Origin: Burkholderia anthina
GTDB taxonomy: Bacteria > Pseudomonadota > Gammaproteobacteria > Burkholderiales > Burkholderiaceae
Direction: 5' to 3'
DNA: 64,000 nt
Assembly: GCF_902498995.1 (NCBI RefSeq)
Contig: NZ_CABVLY010000009.1
Location: 1 to 64,000, forward strand
Shown here: positions 27,503 through 38,205 of the stretch, in pieces
Layout of the letters: the number at the start of each line of letters is the position of its first letter
Numbering within the stretch: position 1 is the first letter of the stretch
Program-made: the position numbers and the translations under genes
The notes under the pieces: generated by a model
What the model was told of the DNA's origin: nothing
The model's database searches: none
What the model saw: only the letters and a program-made list of their open reading frames with translations

Positions 27503-28960
27503 TCACCGCGACACGACCCGGTTCCGTCCGTCCCGCTTCGCCTGATACAACCGCTCGTCGACCACTCGCAGCAACGCATCGACCGTGCTCCCGTCGACGC
27601 CGTACTGCGCAACGCCGACGCTGACCGTCACCTGCACGCGCTTGAAATCCAGACCGAACGGCGCGCTCGCGATCGACGAGCGGACGCGCTCGGCCGTCAT
27701 GCGCGCCCCTTCGAGCGGCATCTCCGGCAACAGCGCCATGAACTCCTCGCCGCCGACCCGCGCGAGCGCACCCGCCGGACGAATCGCCTCGAGACACTGG
27801 CGCACGACGCCGCGCAGCACCTCGTCGCCGATCTGATGCCCGTATGCGTCGTTGATGTTCTTGAAATTGTCGAGATCGAGCGTGAGCAGGCAGAACGGCG
27901 TGCCGTCGCGTTCCGCGCGCACGATCTCGCGCTCGACCTGCGCGATGAACTGGCGACGGTTCGACGCGCCCGTCATCGGATCGGTCGCGGCCATGTATTC
28001 GAGCTTCTGGTTCGTGCGCCGCAATTCCTGCAGGGCGCTCTCGGTGCGCGCCATCGATTCCGACAGCCGGCTCATCAGGTCTTCCTGGCTGTAGATCGCG
28101 GAGAACGAGCGCGTCGTCTGCAGCGCCTGCACCACGCCGTAGCTGAGCAGGAAGAACCCGCCCGCGAAGATGGCATGCGCGAGCCACCACATGTGATTCC
28201 ACGGCTTGCCGAGCATGAACGCGAGCGACGACAGCGCGAACGCCGTGATCGACATGCCGTAGATCACCATCAGCGGCGAACGGATGCGCCGCGCGAGGAG
28301 CACGCCGACGTTGAGCAGGGAAAACACGAGCGCGCCGCCTTCCATCGACATCCGCGTCCCGAGCGCGCCTGCGACGGGCGAATACGCGATGTACGCGACC
28401 GCCACGTTGACGATCACGAAGAACACGATCCACGGCAGCCACGTGCGCGCACGCGTGCGCTTCTCGATGCGATCGGGCGGCTCGGCATACGACAGCAGGC
28501 CGGTCAGCAGCAGGATCGACATCACGAGGCGCGACGCGGGCCCGTACAGCAGGAACAGCCAGATGTTGTGGTGCGCCATCCCGGTGAATGCGCCGTGCAA
28601 CGCGTAGATCATCGCGAAGCCGAGAAAGCCGAGCGTGAGCCAGCGCAGCAACGGCTCGCCGGACGACCGGTAGCAGACCCACGTCACGTAGGTGACGAAC
28701 GCGCCCTCGAGGGTCGCGGCCGCGATCGCGAGTTCATGGAATGCATGACTCTCGAACACGGCGTGCGGGTCGCTGAAAAACCACAGATAGGCGATCAGAT
28801 AGGCCGGCAGCAATGCGAATCCGACCAGCAGGCATTTTGCGTAGAGCCTCGCGGCCGCGCTCACGACGCGCGGCGGTTCCCCGGCGGCATAGGTCGTACT
28901 CAATTCGGTCCCCGTTCGGTCTGCTGCGTGGTTCGAACGTCCATGGCGCCGGAAACGCAC
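27503..28960 (-). CDS. Membrane-bound GGDEF diguanylate cyclase
   Basis: About 485 residues. Residues 40-275 contain seven or so membrane helices that form an uncharacterised sensor. A linker follows (about 280-325), then the GGDEF domain (about 325-485) starting MAATDPMTGASNRRQF. The active-site loop is RVGGEEF, so c-di-GMP synthesis is expected. The upstream inhibitory site is degenerate: RPAG stands where RxxD is needed, so product inhibition may be lost. The start is a GTG at 28960; a TTG at 28903 behind GGGGA is an alternative. Confidence 0.9.
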   Translation of the reverse strand: MRFRRHGRSNHAADRTGTELSTTYAAGEPPRVVSAAARLYAKCLLVGFALLPAYLIAYLWFFSDPHAVFESHAFHELAIAAATLEGAFVTYVTWVCYRSSGEPLLRWLTLGFLGFAMIYALHGAFTGMAHHNIWLFLLYGPASRLVMSILLLTGLLSYAEPPDRIEKRTRARTWLPWIVFFVIVNVAVAYIAYSPVAGALGTRMSMEGGALVFSLLNVGVLLARRIRSPLMVIYGMSITAFALSSLAFMLGKPWNHMWWLAHAIFAGGFFLLSYGVVQALQTTRSFSAIYSQEDLMSRLSESMARTESALQELRRTNQKLEYMAATDPMTGASNRRQFIAQVEREIVRAERDGTPFCLLTLDLDNFKNINDAYGHQIGDEVLRGVVRQCLEAIRPAGALARVGGEEFMALLPEMPLEGARMTAERVRSSIASAPFGLDFKRVQVTVSVGVAQYGVDGSTVDALLRVVDERLYQAKRDGRNRVVSR

Positions 28961-29211
28961 GATGCATCTGCGCCGGCTGCCGGGAACGCGTCGCGTACGC
29001 CGGAACGACGCACGCGCGGGCCCATCCCGCCGAAAGACAAATGACAGAGCAAGTATAAGGGCGGCAATTCGTTTGACAAGTAAGGGGAAACGGCATCACC
29101 CGGCAGACGCCGTTTACCCTCTCTTCGTTACGAATTGCACCCGATCATCGCGGATTCGCGCCGGGGTCGCGACGTTTACCCCGCCAAACCGCCACCGCCG
29201 GCGGACAAAGA

Positions 29212-30390
29212 TCAGACGATTTCGAACAGGCCGGCCGCGCCCTGCCCGCCGCCGATGCACATCGTGACCACCACGTATTTCACGCCGCGGCGCTTCCCTT
29301 CGATCAGCGCGTGGCCCGTCAGGCGCGCGCCCGACACGCCGTACGGGTGGCCGACCGCGATCGCGCCGCCGTTCACGTTCAGGCGCTCGTCAGGAATCCC
29401 GAGCGTGTCGCGGCAATACAGCACCTGCACCGCGAACGCTTCGTTCAGCTCCCACAGGCCGATGTCGTCGACCTTCAGCCCCGCCTGCTTCAGCAGCTTC
29501 GGCACCGCGAACACCGGACCGATGCCCATCTCGTCCGGCTCGCAGCCGGCCACCGCGAAGCCGCGGAACACGCCGAGCGGCTGCAGCCCTTCGCGCTGCG
29601 CGACATCGGCGCTCATCACGACGCACGCCGATGCGCCGTCGGAAAACTGGCTCGCGTTGCCGGCGGTGATCACGCCGCCCGGCAAGGCCGAACGGATCTT
29701 CGACACGCCTTCGAGCGTCGTGTCGGGCCGGATGCCTTCGTCGGCCGACACCGTCACCTCCTGCGTGAACAGCCGGCCCGTCGCCTTGTCGGCGATGCCC
29801 GCACGCACGGTGATCGGCACGATTTCGTCGCGGAAGCGCCCGGCTTCCTGCGCGGCCGCCGCGCGCAGTTGCGACTGCACGCCATAGGCATCCTGCCGGT
29901 CCTTCGCGATCCCGTAGCGCTTCGCGACGTTCTCGGCCGTCTGCAGCATGTTCCAGTAGATCTCGGGCTTGTGCTCGACGAGCCAGCCTTCCTGGATCAT
30001 GTGCCGGTTCATCTCGTTCTGCACGCACGAAATCGATTCGACGCCGCCCGCCACATACACGTCGCCCTCGCCTGCGATGATCCGCTGCGCGGCCAGTGCG
30101 ATCGTCTGCAGACCCGACGAGCAGAAACGGTTCACGGTCATCCCCGGCACGCTGACCGGCAGCCCGGCGCGCAGCGCGATCTGGCGCGCGATGTTCGCGC
30201 CGGTCGCGCCTTCGGGATTCGCGCAGCCCATGATCACGTCCTCGACGCGCGCGGGGTCGAGCTTCGCGCGTTCGAGCGCGGCGGCAACCACGTGGCCGCC
30301 GAGCGTCGCGCCGTGCGTCATGTTGAATGCGCCGCGCCACGATTTCGCGAGCGGCGTGCGTGCGGTCGATACGATTACGGCTTCGGTCAT
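29212..30390 (-). CDS. fadA: Acetyl-CoA C-acyltransferase (thiolase)
   Basis: A 392-residue thiolase for the last step of beta-oxidation, splitting 3-ketoacyl-CoA. The nucleophilic cysteine lies in [18 protein letters not shown] (about residue 90), the second site in [13 protein letters not shown], and the last in [15 protein letters not shown]. Length and motifs are complete. It lies 40 bases behind the nicotinamidase gene, in one minus-strand run with a FadB-like enzyme and an acyl-CoA ligase, which supports a degradative rather than biosynthetic thiolase. Confidence 0.94.
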   Translation of the reverse strand: MTEAVIVSTARTPLAKSWRGAFNMTHGATLGGHVVAAALERAKLDPARVEDVIMGCANPEGATGANIARQIALRAGLPVSVPGMTVNRFCSSGLQTIALAAQRIIAGEGDVYVAGGVESISCVQNEMNRHMIQEGWLVEHKPEIYWNMLQTAENVAKRYGIAKDRQDAYGVQSQLRAAAAQEAGRFRDEIVPITVRAGIADKATGRLFTQEVTVSADEGIRPDTTLEGVSKIRSALPGGVITAGNASQFSDGASACVVMSADVAQREGLQPLGVFRGFAVAGCEPDEMGIGPVFAVPKLLKQAGLKVDDIGLWELNEAFAVQVLYCRDTLGIPDERLNVNGGAIAVGHPYGVSGARLTGHALIEGKRRGVKYVVVTMCIGGGQGAAGLFEIV

Positions 30391-30430
30391 GCGAGTCTCC
30401 TTCGGTCCTGCTGAATCGGATGGGAATGCG

Positions 30431-31063
30431 CTACGCCGTCGGGCGCGCGCCCGCGGACGTCACGTGTGCGACGCCCGCCGCCTGCATCTGTTGCCATGCG
30501 TACGCGAGCGACCCGTTCAGGTCGATGGCGCGGCACGCATCGTTGATCACCGCGGCGTCGAAGCCCGCCGCGCGCGCATCGAGCGCCGACCATGCGACGC
30601 AATAGTCGGTCGCGAGCCCGCAACACCACACGCGCTTCGCGCCAAGCTCGCGCAGATAGCCGGCGAGCCCCGTGCGCGTCGTGCGATCGGCTTCGACGAA
30701 CGCGGAATAGCTGTCGACCTGCGCGTCGCCGCCCTTGCGGATCACGAGCCTGGCATGCGGGATGTCGAGGTCGCGATGCAGCGCCGCGCCTTCCGTGTCC
30801 TGCACGCAGTGCACGGGCCACAGCACCTGCTCGCCGTACGGCAGCGCGAGCGTCGAGAACGGCTCGCGCCCCGGATGGTTCGCGGCAAACGACACGTGCT
30901 CGCGCGGGTGCCAGTCCTGCGTCAGCACGACCTGGTCGAAGCGCTGCGCGAGCGCGTTGATCACCGGCACGACCGCGTCGCCGTCCGGCACCGCGAGCGC
31001 GCCGCCCGGCATGAAGTCGTATTGCACGTCGATCACGAGCAGCACGTCGTCGGTGCGTTTCAT
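30431..31063 (-). CDS. pncA: Nicotinamidase/pyrazinamidase
   Basis: A 210-residue cysteine hydrolase that converts nicotinamide to nicotinic acid for NAD salvage. The catalytic triad is visible: Asp in VIDVQYDF, Lys in VIRKGGD, Cys in [11 protein letters not shown]. The metal site is in TQDWHPREH (Asp, His, His). Start at 31063 ([14 protein letters not shown]). It sits between the FadB-like and thiolase genes with gaps of 44 and 40 bases, so it is probably transcribed with them, an uncommon partner for beta-oxidation. Confidence 0.95.
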   Translation of the reverse strand: MKRTDDVLLVIDVQYDFMPGGALAVPDGDAVVPVINALAQRFDQVVLTQDWHPREHVSFAANHPGREPFSTLALPYGEQVLWPVHCVQDTEGAALHRDLDIPHARLVIRKGGDAQVDSYSAFVEADRTTRTGLAGYLRELGAKRVWCCGLATDYCVAWSALDARAAGFDAAVINDACRAIDLNGSLAYAWQQMQAAGVAHVTSAGARPTA

Positions 31064-31107
31064 TGCGTTTCTCCTGATTGGGCCGGTCGCGCCGTCACGC
31101 CGCGCCG

Positions 31108-33192
31108 TCAGCCGTTGAACCCGCGCCCGGCTCGGGCCAGCTCGACGATCGACGGCGCAAGCTGCCACGCGTCGCCGTTCGGCGCGGCCGCATAGCGGCG
31201 AATCGCGCGCTCGACGTTGTAGAGGCCGACCATGTCGGCGTACAACATCGGGCCGCCGCGCCACAGCGGAAAGCCGTAGCCGGTCAGATAGACCATGTCG
31301 ATGTCGGACGCCTTCGACGCGATCTTTTCCTCGAGGATCTTCGCGCCTTCGTTGACGAGCGCGAACACGAGCCGCTCGACGATCTCGTCGTCGCCGATCT
31401 TGCGCCGCTCGACGCCGCGCTCCTTCGAATACGCGACGACCATCTCGTCGACGAGCGCCGACGGCTTCGCCTTGCGCTCGCCCGGCACGTAGTCGTACCA
31501 GCCGCCGCCCGTCTTCTGGCCGAAACGGCCCAGCTCGCACAGGCGATCGGCGATCTTCGAGTACTGCAGATCGGGCTGCTCGACATAGCGGCGCTTGCGG
31601 ATCGCCCAGCCGATGTCGTTGCCGGCGAGGTCGCTCATCCGGAACGGGCCCATCGCAAAACCGAACTTCTCGATCGCACGATCGACCTGCGCGGGCAGCG
31701 CGCCTTCCTCGAGCATGAAGAGCGCCTGGCGGATGTACTGCTCGATCATCCGGTTGCCGATGAAGCCGTCGCACACGCCCGACACCACCGCCGTCTTGCG
31801 AATCTTCCTGGCGACCGCCATCACGGTGGCGAGCACGTCCTTCGCGGTCTGCGCGCCGCGCACGACCTCGAGCAGCTTCATCACGTTCGCGGGGCTGAAG
31901 AAGTGCATGCCGACGACGTCCTGCGGACGCTTCGTGAAGGCGGCGATCTTGTCGACGTCGAGCGTCGACGTGTTCGATGCGAGAATCGCGCCGGGCTTCG
32001 CCACGGCGTCGAGTTGGCCGAACACCTGTTCCTTCACGCCGAGTTCCTCGAACACGGCCTCGATGATCAGGTCCGCATCCTTCAGGTCGTCGTAGGACAG
32101 CGTCGGCGCGATCAGCGCCATGCGCGCGTCGAGCTTCTGCTGCGTGAGCTTGCCCTTCTTCACCTGCGCGTCGTAGTTCTTGCGGATCGTGGCGAGCCCG
32201 CGATCGAGCGCGTCCTGCTTCGTCTCGAGCAGCGTGACGGGCAGGCCCGCGTTGATGAAGTTCATCGCGATCCCGCCGCCCATCGTGCCGGCGCCGATCA
32301 CGCCGACGCGGCGAATCTCGCGCACCGGCGTATCCGGCGGCACGTCGGGAATCTTGCTCGCCGCGCGTTCGCCGAAGAACGCGTGCCGCAGCGCGCGGCT
32401 TTCCGGCGTCATCATCAGCGCGACGAAACCGTCGCGCTCGGCGACGCTGCCCTTGTCGAAGCCGTTCAGCACGCCCGCCTCGATCGCATCGATGCACTTG
32501 TGCGGCGCGGGGAAATTGGGTGCGGCGGCCTGTGCGGAATTTCGCGCGAACTGGATGAAACCCGCCGCATTCTCGTGGACGATCTTGCGATCGCGCACGC
32601 GCGGATGCGGCCCGTTCTGCGCGCCGGCCTTGCGCGCGAACGCGACGGCCGCGTCGAGCAGGTCGCCGTCGGCCATCGCGTCGAACAGCCCGCTCTTCGC
32701 GAGTTGCTCCGACGGCACCGGCGCGCCCGACACGATCATGTTCAGCGCGGTTTCGAGCCCCACCGCGCGCGGCAGGCGCTGCGTGCCTCCGGCGCCCGGC
32801 AGCAGCCCGAGCTTCACTTCGGGCAGCGCGATCTGCGCCCCCGGCGCCGCGACGCGATAGTGCGCACCGAGCGCGAGTTCCAGGCCGCCGCCCATCACGA
32901 CGCTGTGCAGCGCCGCGACGACCGGCTTCGCGCTCGTCTCCACCGCGCGGATCACGGTGTGCAGCGTCGGCTCCTGCAGTGCCTTCGGGGTATTGAATTC
33001 GGTGATGTCGGCGCCGCCCGAGAACGCGCGGCCCGCGCCGGTCAGCACGATCGCCGTGACCGACGGATCCTGCGCGGCACGCTCGAGCGCGTCCATGACG
33101 CCGAGCCGGGTCGACAGGCCGAGCCCGTTGACGGGCGGATTGTTGAGCGTGATGACGGCCACGCCGTCGCGAGTCGAGTAATCCACTGCCAT
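31108..33192 (-). CDS. Enoyl-CoA hydratase / 3-hydroxyacyl-CoA dehydrogenase fusion
   Basis: A 694-residue multifunctional beta-oxidation enzyme. The N-terminal crotonase domain (1-180) has GRAFSGGADITEF and VMGGGLELALGAHYR, whose first Glu is a hydratase acid. The dehydrogenase part (about 290-690) has a Rossmann motif in RRVGVIGAGTMGGGIAMNF, the HFFSPANVMKLLEVV motif and two C-terminal helical units. Two steps of the cycle are therefore on one chain. The start at 33192 follows GGAGG; a 51-residue extension upstream is not conserved. A FadB-type enzyme; the exact paralogue is not determined. Confidence 0.95.
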   Translation of the reverse strand: MAVDYSTRDGVAVITLNNPPVNGLGLSTRLGVMDALERAAQDPSVTAIVLTGAGRAFSGGADITEFNTPKALQEPTLHTVIRAVETSAKPVVAALHSVVMGGGLELALGAHYRVAAPGAQIALPEVKLGLLPGAGGTQRLPRAVGLETALNMIVSGAPVPSEQLAKSGLFDAMADGDLLDAAVAFARKAGAQNGPHPRVRDRKIVHENAAGFIQFARNSAQAAAPNFPAPHKCIDAIEAGVLNGFDKGSVAERDGFVALMMTPESRALRHAFFGERAASKIPDVPPDTPVREIRRVGVIGAGTMGGGIAMNFINAGLPVTLLETKQDALDRGLATIRKNYDAQVKKGKLTQQKLDARMALIAPTLSYDDLKDADLIIEAVFEELGVKEQVFGQLDAVAKPGAILASNTSTLDVDKIAAFTKRPQDVVGMHFFSPANVMKLLEVVRGAQTAKDVLATVMAVARKIRKTAVVSGVCDGFIGNRMIEQYIRQALFMLEEGALPAQVDRAIEKFGFAMGPFRMSDLAGNDIGWAIRKRRYVEQPDLQYSKIADRLCELGRFGQKTGGGWYDYVPGERKAKPSALVDEMVVAYSKERGVERRKIGDDEIVERLVFALVNEGAKILEEKIASKASDIDMVYLTGYGFPLWRGGPMLYADMVGLYNVERAIRRYAAAPNGDAWQLAPSIVELARAGRGFNG

Positions 33193-33376
33193 CTGCCTGC
33201 CTCCATGCATCGCGCGCCGGGGTGGCTGCGCTTCATTGTGCGCGGTCGAACGGCCGCATGTCCGGATCGAACGGAGGCAGCATACAACGAAAAAGCACGG
33301 TCGTTCAATTTGAATTTTTCCCGATCCGGGGGCCGGATCGGGCAACCGTGCGGCAGGCCGTCTCCGGCCACGGGGC

Positions 33377-35020
33377 TTACGACTCGCAGACCGCCGTCGG
33401 CAGCACGTAGTCGCGGAAGGACTCGCGCAGCTTGAGCTTCTGCAGCTTGCCGGTCGCCGTGTGCGGCAGCGATTCGACGAACACGACGTCGTCGGGCACC
33501 CACCACTTCGCGACCTTGCCCTCGTAGAACGCGAGCAGCGCCTCGCGGGTCAGGCTCGCGCCTTCGCGCGGCACCACGACGAGCAGCGGCCGCTCGGTCC
33601 ATTTCGGGTGCGCACAGGCGATGCAGGCCGCTTCGGCGACGCCCGGATGCGCGATCGCGACGTTCTCGATGTCGATCGAGCTGATCCATTCGCCGCCGGA
33701 CTTGATCACGTCCTTGCTGCGGTCGGTGATCTGCAGGAAGCCGTCGGGGTCGATCGTCGCGACGTCGCCGGTCGGGAACCAGCCGTCCGACAGCGGCGAC
33801 GTATCGCTCCTGAAGTAGTGGTCGATCACCCACGGCCCGCGCACCTGCAGTTCGCCGAACGCGACGCCGTCCCACGGCAGTTCGTGCCCGTCGTCGCCGA
33901 CGATCCGCATGTCGACGCCGCAGATCACGCGCCCCTGCTTTTCCAGCAGCTTGCGCTGCGCGTCGGGCGAGCGCTGCGATTGCGCCCAGTTCAGCTTCGC
34001 GAGCGTGCCGAGCGGCGACAGCTCGGTCATCCCCCATGCGTGGATCACGCGCACGCCGTACTCGTCCTCGAACGTGCGCAGCATCGCGGGCGGGCACGCG
34101 GAGCCGCCGATCACCGTGCGGTTCAGCGTCGAGAAGCGCACGCCGGCCTCGCGCATGTAGTTGAGCAGCCCGAGCCACACGGTCGGCACGCCCGCGGAAA
34201 ACGTCACGCGCTCGGCCTCCATCAGCGCGTACAGCGACTTGCCGTCGAGATCCTTGCCGGGCAGCACCAGCTTGCCGCCGGTGAGCGGCACCGCGTAAGG
34301 CAGCCCCCACGCGTTCACGTGGAACATCGGCACGACGGGCAGCACGGCATCGAGCGCCGACAGGTTCATCGCATCGGGCAGCGCGGCGCCGTATGCATGC
34401 AGCACCGTCGAACGATGCGAATACAGCACGCCCTTCGGATTGCCGGTCGTGCCCGACGTGTAGCACAGGCCCGACGCCTGCAGTTCGTCGAGGCGCGGCC
34501 AGTCGTAGCGGCCGTCCTCGGCGTCGACGAGCGTTTCGTAGCACAGGTACGGCGTCGCGCCGGACGGCAGGTGTGCGGCGTCCGTCATCGCGATCCAGCC
34601 CTTCACATTCGGGCACTGCGGCGCGATCGCATCGACGAGCGGCGCGAAATTGATGTCGAAGAAGACGTAGCGGTCTTCCGCATGATTGACGATGTACGCG
34701 ATCTGCTCGGGAAAGAGGCGCGGGTTGATCGTGTGGCACACGGCGCCCATCCCGCCGATCCCGTAATAGGCCTCCAGATGCCGATAGCCGTTCCACGCGA
34801 GCGTGCCGACGCGCTCGCCCGATTCGACGCCGAGCCGCGCAAGCGCCTGTGCGAGCCGCTTCGCGCGCTGCTCGCAATCGCGGTACGTGTAGCGATGCAG
34901 GTCGCCTTCCACGCGCTTCGACACGATCTCCGTGTCGCCCGCATGCCGCGCGGCATGCGCGATCAACGACGACACCAGCAACGGCATGTCCATCATCTGG
35001 CCCAGCAACGGCTTACCCAT
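33377..35020 (-). CDS. Fatty-acid-CoA ligase (acyl-CoA synthetase)
   Basis: A 547-residue ANL-superfamily adenylating enzyme that activates fatty acids to acyl-CoA. P-loop-like motif [17 protein letters not shown], then [12 protein letters not shown] (A5), [17 protein letters not shown] (A7), and a C-terminal lysine in [13 protein letters not shown]. Chain-length preference cannot be read; the [19 protein letters not shown] start resembles medium/long-chain ligases of this genus. It is the first gene of the minus-strand beta-oxidation run, 184 bases before the FadB-like gene, so an internal promoter is possible. Confidence 0.93.
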   Translation of the reverse strand: MGKPLLGQMMDMPLLVSSLIAHAARHAGDTEIVSKRVEGDLHRYTYRDCEQRAKRLAQALARLGVESGERVGTLAWNGYRHLEAYYGIGGMGAVCHTINPRLFPEQIAYIVNHAEDRYVFFDINFAPLVDAIAPQCPNVKGWIAMTDAAHLPSGATPYLCYETLVDAEDGRYDWPRLDELQASGLCYTSGTTGNPKGVLYSHRSTVLHAYGAALPDAMNLSALDAVLPVVPMFHVNAWGLPYAVPLTGGKLVLPGKDLDGKSLYALMEAERVTFSAGVPTVWLGLLNYMREAGVRFSTLNRTVIGGSACPPAMLRTFEDEYGVRVIHAWGMTELSPLGTLAKLNWAQSQRSPDAQRKLLEKQGRVICGVDMRIVGDDGHELPWDGVAFGELQVRGPWVIDHYFRSDTSPLSDGWFPTGDVATIDPDGFLQITDRSKDVIKSGGEWISSIDIENVAIAHPGVAEAACIACAHPKWTERPLLVVVPREGASLTREALLAFYEGKVAKWWVPDDVVFVESLPHTATGKLQKLKLRESFRDYVLPTAVCES

Positions 35021-35184
35021 CGTCTTGTTCTCCCGGAAGGACGCGAATCGGTGACCCGCCTCGAAGCAGTGCGCCAGCGTACGACCCGTCCACGGCCCGG
35101 ACAGGCCTGGCGCAAGGCGCGCGCGCCGCCATGCGGGCGGCGCGGCGCCGCCTTACAATATCGACTTACCCAGAGGCGCTCAAC

Positions 35185-36753
35185 ATGTCGTTTTCCCGAA
35201 GCGCAGCCGATGCGGCTGACACGCTCCCCGACCTCGCCGAGACGCTCGGCGCGCCCGCCGAACGCGCGTTCGTCACGCTCGGCGATGCGTTTCATACGCG
35301 GCTGCCGGCCGCGCCGCTGCCCGCGCCGTACGTCGTCGGCTTTTCCGGCGAAGTCGCGCGACTGCTCGGCCTGCCGCCATCGATCGTCGCGCAGCCCGGC
35401 TTCGCCGAGCTGTTCGCCGGCAACCCGACACGCGACTGGCCCGCGAACGCGATGCCGTACGCATCGGTGTATTCCGGCCACCAGTTCGGCGTATGGGCCG
35501 GCCAGCTCGGCGACGGCCGCGCGCTGACGATCGGCGAACTTCCCGGCCCCGACGGCCGGCGCTTCGAACTGCAGCTCAAGGGCGGCGGCCGCACGCCGTA
35601 CTCGCGCATGGGCGACGGCCGCGCGGTGCTGCGCTCGTCGATCCGCGAATTCCTGTGCTCCGAAGCGATGCATCATCTCGGCATTCCGACCACGCGCGCA
35701 CTCACGGTGATCGGCTCCGACCAGCCGGTGGTGCGCGAGGAAATCGAGACGTCGGCGGTCGTCACGCGCGTGTCGGAAAGCTTCGTGCGCTTCGGCCACT
35801 TCGAGCACTTCTTCTCGAACGATCGCCCCGACCTGCTGCGCCAGCTCGCCGATCACGTGATCGACCGCTTTTATCCCGCCTGCCGCGAGGCCGACGATCC
35901 GTACCTCGCGCTGCTCGAAGCCGCGATGTTCCGCACGGCCGACGTCGTCGCGCAATGGCAGGCGGTCGGCTTCTGCCACGGCGTGATGAACACGGACAAC
36001 ATGTCGATCCTCGGCGTGACGATCGACTACGGCCCGTTCGGTTTCGTCGACGCGTTCGACGCGAATCACATCTGCAACCACTCCGACACGAGCGGCCGCT
36101 ACGCATACCGGATGCAGCCGCGCATCGCGCACTGGAACTGCTATTGCCTCGCGCAGGCGCTGCTGCCGCTGATCGGGCTGCAGCACGGCATCGCCGACGA
36201 CGATGCGCGCGCCGAGCGTGCGGTGGAAGACGCGCAGGCCGTGCTCGCGAAGTTTCCGGAGCGCTTCGGCCCCGCGCTCGAGCGCCTGATGCGCGCGAAG
36301 CTCGGCCTCGAACTCGAACGCGAGAACGACGCGGAGCTCGCCAACAAGCTGCTCGAAACGATGCACGCGAGCCACGCGGACTTCACGCTGACGTTCCGCC
36401 GGCTCGCGCAGCTGTCGAAGCACGACGCGAGCCGCGACGCGCCGGTGCGCGACCTGTTCATCGATCGCGACGCGTTCGATGCATGGGCGAACCTCTACCG
36501 CGCGCGGCTGTCCGACGAAACGCGCGACGACGCGGCACGCGCCGCCGCGATGAACCGCGCGAACCCGAAATACGTGTTGCGCAACCATCTAGCCGAAGTC
36601 GCGATCCGGCGCGCGAAGGAGAAGGATTTTTCCGAAGTCGAGCGGCTCGCGCAGGTGCTGCGCCGCCCGTTCGACGAACAACCGGAACATGAAGCGTATG
36701 CGGCACTGCCGCCCGACTGGGCCGGGTCGCTCGAAGTGAGCTGCTCGTCGTGA
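35185..36753 (+). CDS. selO: Protein adenylyltransferase SelO
   Basis: A 522-residue pseudokinase-fold enzyme of the SelO/YdiU family, which attaches AMP to Ser/Thr/Tyr of target proteins. Seen in the sequence: [54 protein letters not shown], the catalytic loop [13 protein letters not shown] and the metal Asp in [13 protein letters not shown]. The protein ends SCSS, so a cysteine stands third from the end where some animals have selenocysteine. In E. coli it acts in redox stress. Divergent from the ligase gene and 38 bases ahead of msrB. Confidence 0.95.
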   Translation: MSFSRSAADAADTLPDLAETLGAPAERAFVTLGDAFHTRLPAAPLPAPYVVGFSGEVARLLGLPPSIVAQPGFAELFAGNPTRDWPANAMPYASVYSGHQFGVWAGQLGDGRALTIGELPGPDGRRFELQLKGGGRTPYSRMGDGRAVLRSSIREFLCSEAMHHLGIPTTRALTVIGSDQPVVREEIETSAVVTRVSESFVRFGHFEHFFSNDRPDLLRQLADHVIDRFYPACREADDPYLALLEAAMFRTADVVAQWQAVGFCHGVMNTDNMSILGVTIDYGPFGFVDAFDANHICNHSDTSGRYAYRMQPRIAHWNCYCLAQALLPLIGLQHGIADDDARAERAVEDAQAVLAKFPERFGPALERLMRAKLGLELERENDAELANKLLETMHASHADFTLTFRRLAQLSKHDASRDAPVRDLFIDRDAFDAWANLYRARLSDETRDDAARAAAMNRANPKYVLRNHLAEVAIRRAKEKDFSEVERLAQVLRRPFDEQPEHEAYAALPPDWAGSLEVSCSS

Positions 36754-36791
36754 CCCGCGCGACCCGACCGACCGATCAGGAGAACCCCCAC

Positions 36792-37223
36792 ATGTCACAC
36801 GATTCCGACGACAAGACCTTCCCGTACCGGAAGGACGACGCCGAGCTGCGCCGCCGCCTCACGCCGATGCAGTACGAAGTCACGCAGCACGCGGCGACCG
36901 AGCGCGCGTTCACCGGCGCATACACCGACACGGAAGACGCCGGCATCTACACATGCGTCGTCTGCAGCACGCCGCTGTTCGAATCCGGCGCCAAATTCCA
37001 TTCGGGCTGCGGCTGGCCCAGCTACTTCAAGCCGCTGAACGGCGAAGTGATCGACGAGAAGATCGACCGCTCGCACGGGATGGTGCGCGTCGAGGTGCGC
37101 TGCAACCATTGCGGCGCGCATCTCGGCCACGTGTTCGAGGATGGCCCCCGCGACCAGACCGGTTTGCGGTACTGCATCAATTCGGCTGCGTTAAACTTCG
37201 AGTCCCGACCCGAAAACGAATGA
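36792..37223 (+). CDS. msrB: Peptide-methionine (R)-S-oxide reductase
   Basis: A 143-residue MsrB that repairs methionine-R-sulfoxide. The catalytic cysteine is in [13 protein letters not shown]; the zinc site is formed by CVVC and [12 protein letters not shown] is the substrate pocket. Start at 36792 ([14 protein letters not shown]) fits the family. It follows selO closely on the same strand, consistent with a shared oxidative-stress role. Confidence 0.97.
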   Translation: MSHDSDDKTFPYRKDDAELRRRLTPMQYEVTQHAATERAFTGAYTDTEDAGIYTCVVCSTPLFESGAKFHSGCGWPSYFKPLNGEVIDEKIDRSHGMVRVEVRCNHCGAHLGHVFEDGPRDQTGLRYCINSAALNFESRPENE

Positions 37224-37346
37224 GCGGCGCCGGACGGATCCGACGGCAGCCTCCCCGGCTGCCACGATCCGCGACGGTGGCGCCTGGCGGGTCCCTACAA
37301 CGGTGAAAGGCCGCGCGATGCGACCTTTCACGCAGCTGCGAGCGCC

Positions 37347-37877
37347 ATGAAATTCCTGTTCGATCTGTTTCCGATCATCCTGTTTTTCGCTGCCTTCAAG
37401 GTCTGGGGCATCTTCACCGCCACTGCCGTCGCGATCGTCGCGACGCTGGCCCAGGTCGCGTGGGTCGCCTTCCGGCACCGGAAGGTCGACACGATGCTGT
37501 GGGTCAGCCTCGGCGTGATCGTCGTGTTCGGCGGCGCCACCCTCGTCCTGCATGACGAAAAATTCATTCAATGGAAACCGACTGTGCTGTATTGGTTGTT
37601 TGCGATCGGGCTGTTCGCCGCGCGCTATGCGTTCGGCAACAACCTGATCGAGAAGATGATGGGCAAGCAGCTCACGCTGCCGCATCCCGTGTGGGACAAG
37701 CTGAACGTCGCGTGGGCGCTGTTCTTCGCGGTGCTCGGCGTTGCGAACCTGTACGTGGTGCACAACTACACCGAATCGCAGTGGGTGAACTTCAAGCTGT
37801 TCGGCACGACGGGCGCCATGGTCGTGTTCATCATCCTGCAGAGCCTGTGGCTCACGAAGTACCTGAAGGACGAGTAA
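37347..37877 (+). CDS. yciB: Inner-membrane-spanning protein YciB (septation protein A)
   Basis: A 176-residue protein with five predicted membrane helices and the family start [18 protein letters not shown], followed by [13 protein letters not shown] and [16 protein letters not shown]. YciB acts in envelope synthesis and septation in enterics. Normal length. One base separates its stop from the bolA start, so the pair is co-translated. A stretch of 123 bases after msrB holds weak hairpins but no clear terminator. Confidence 0.95.
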   Translation: MKFLFDLFPIILFFAAFKVWGIFTATAVAIVATLAQVAWVAFRHRKVDTMLWVSLGVIVVFGGATLVLHDEKFIQWKPTVLYWLFAIGLFAARYAFGNNLIEKMMGKQLTLPHPVWDKLNVAWALFFAVLGVANLYVVHNYTESQWVNFKLFGTTGAMVVFIILQSLWLTKYLKDE

Positions 37878-37878
37878 C

Positions 37879-38187
37879 ATGAGCGACACCTTTCTCCACG
37901 CATCGCCCGACGAGCGCATCGCGCTGATCGAGGCGCGTCTCACCGCATCGCTCGCGCCGCTGTCCCTCGCAGTACGCGACGACAGCGCGCAGCACGCGGG
38001 CCATGCCGGCGCCGCCGCCGGCGGCCATTACACGGTAACGATCGTGTCGGCCGCCTTCGCCGGCAAACCGCGCGTCGCGCGGCACCGGCTGGTGTATGAT
38101 GCGCTCGCTGATGCGATGCAGCGCGGCATTCACGCGCTCGCGATCGTGGCTTACACGCCCGAAGAATTCAACGAATCTTCAATCTAG
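37879..38187 (+). CDS. BolA family protein
   Basis: A 102-residue BolA-like protein. HYTVTIVSAAFAGKPRVARHRLVYDAL contains the conserved helix-turn-helix-like core with the HR.VY motif, and ends with IHALAIVAYTPEEF. BolA proteins pair with monothiol glutaredoxins and take part in iron-sulfur handling and stress response. The loop after strand 1 has an alanine/glycine-rich insert (AGHAGAAAGGH). It ends 18 bases before the parvulin gene; no signal of a promoter between. Confidence 0.92.
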   Translation: MSDTFLHASPDERIALIEARLTASLAPLSLAVRDDSAQHAGHAGAAAGGHYTVTIVSAAFAGKPRVARHRLVYDALADAMQRGIHALAIVAYTPEEFNESSI

Positions 38188-38205
38188 TCTCACTAGGAAT
38201 TCCCG

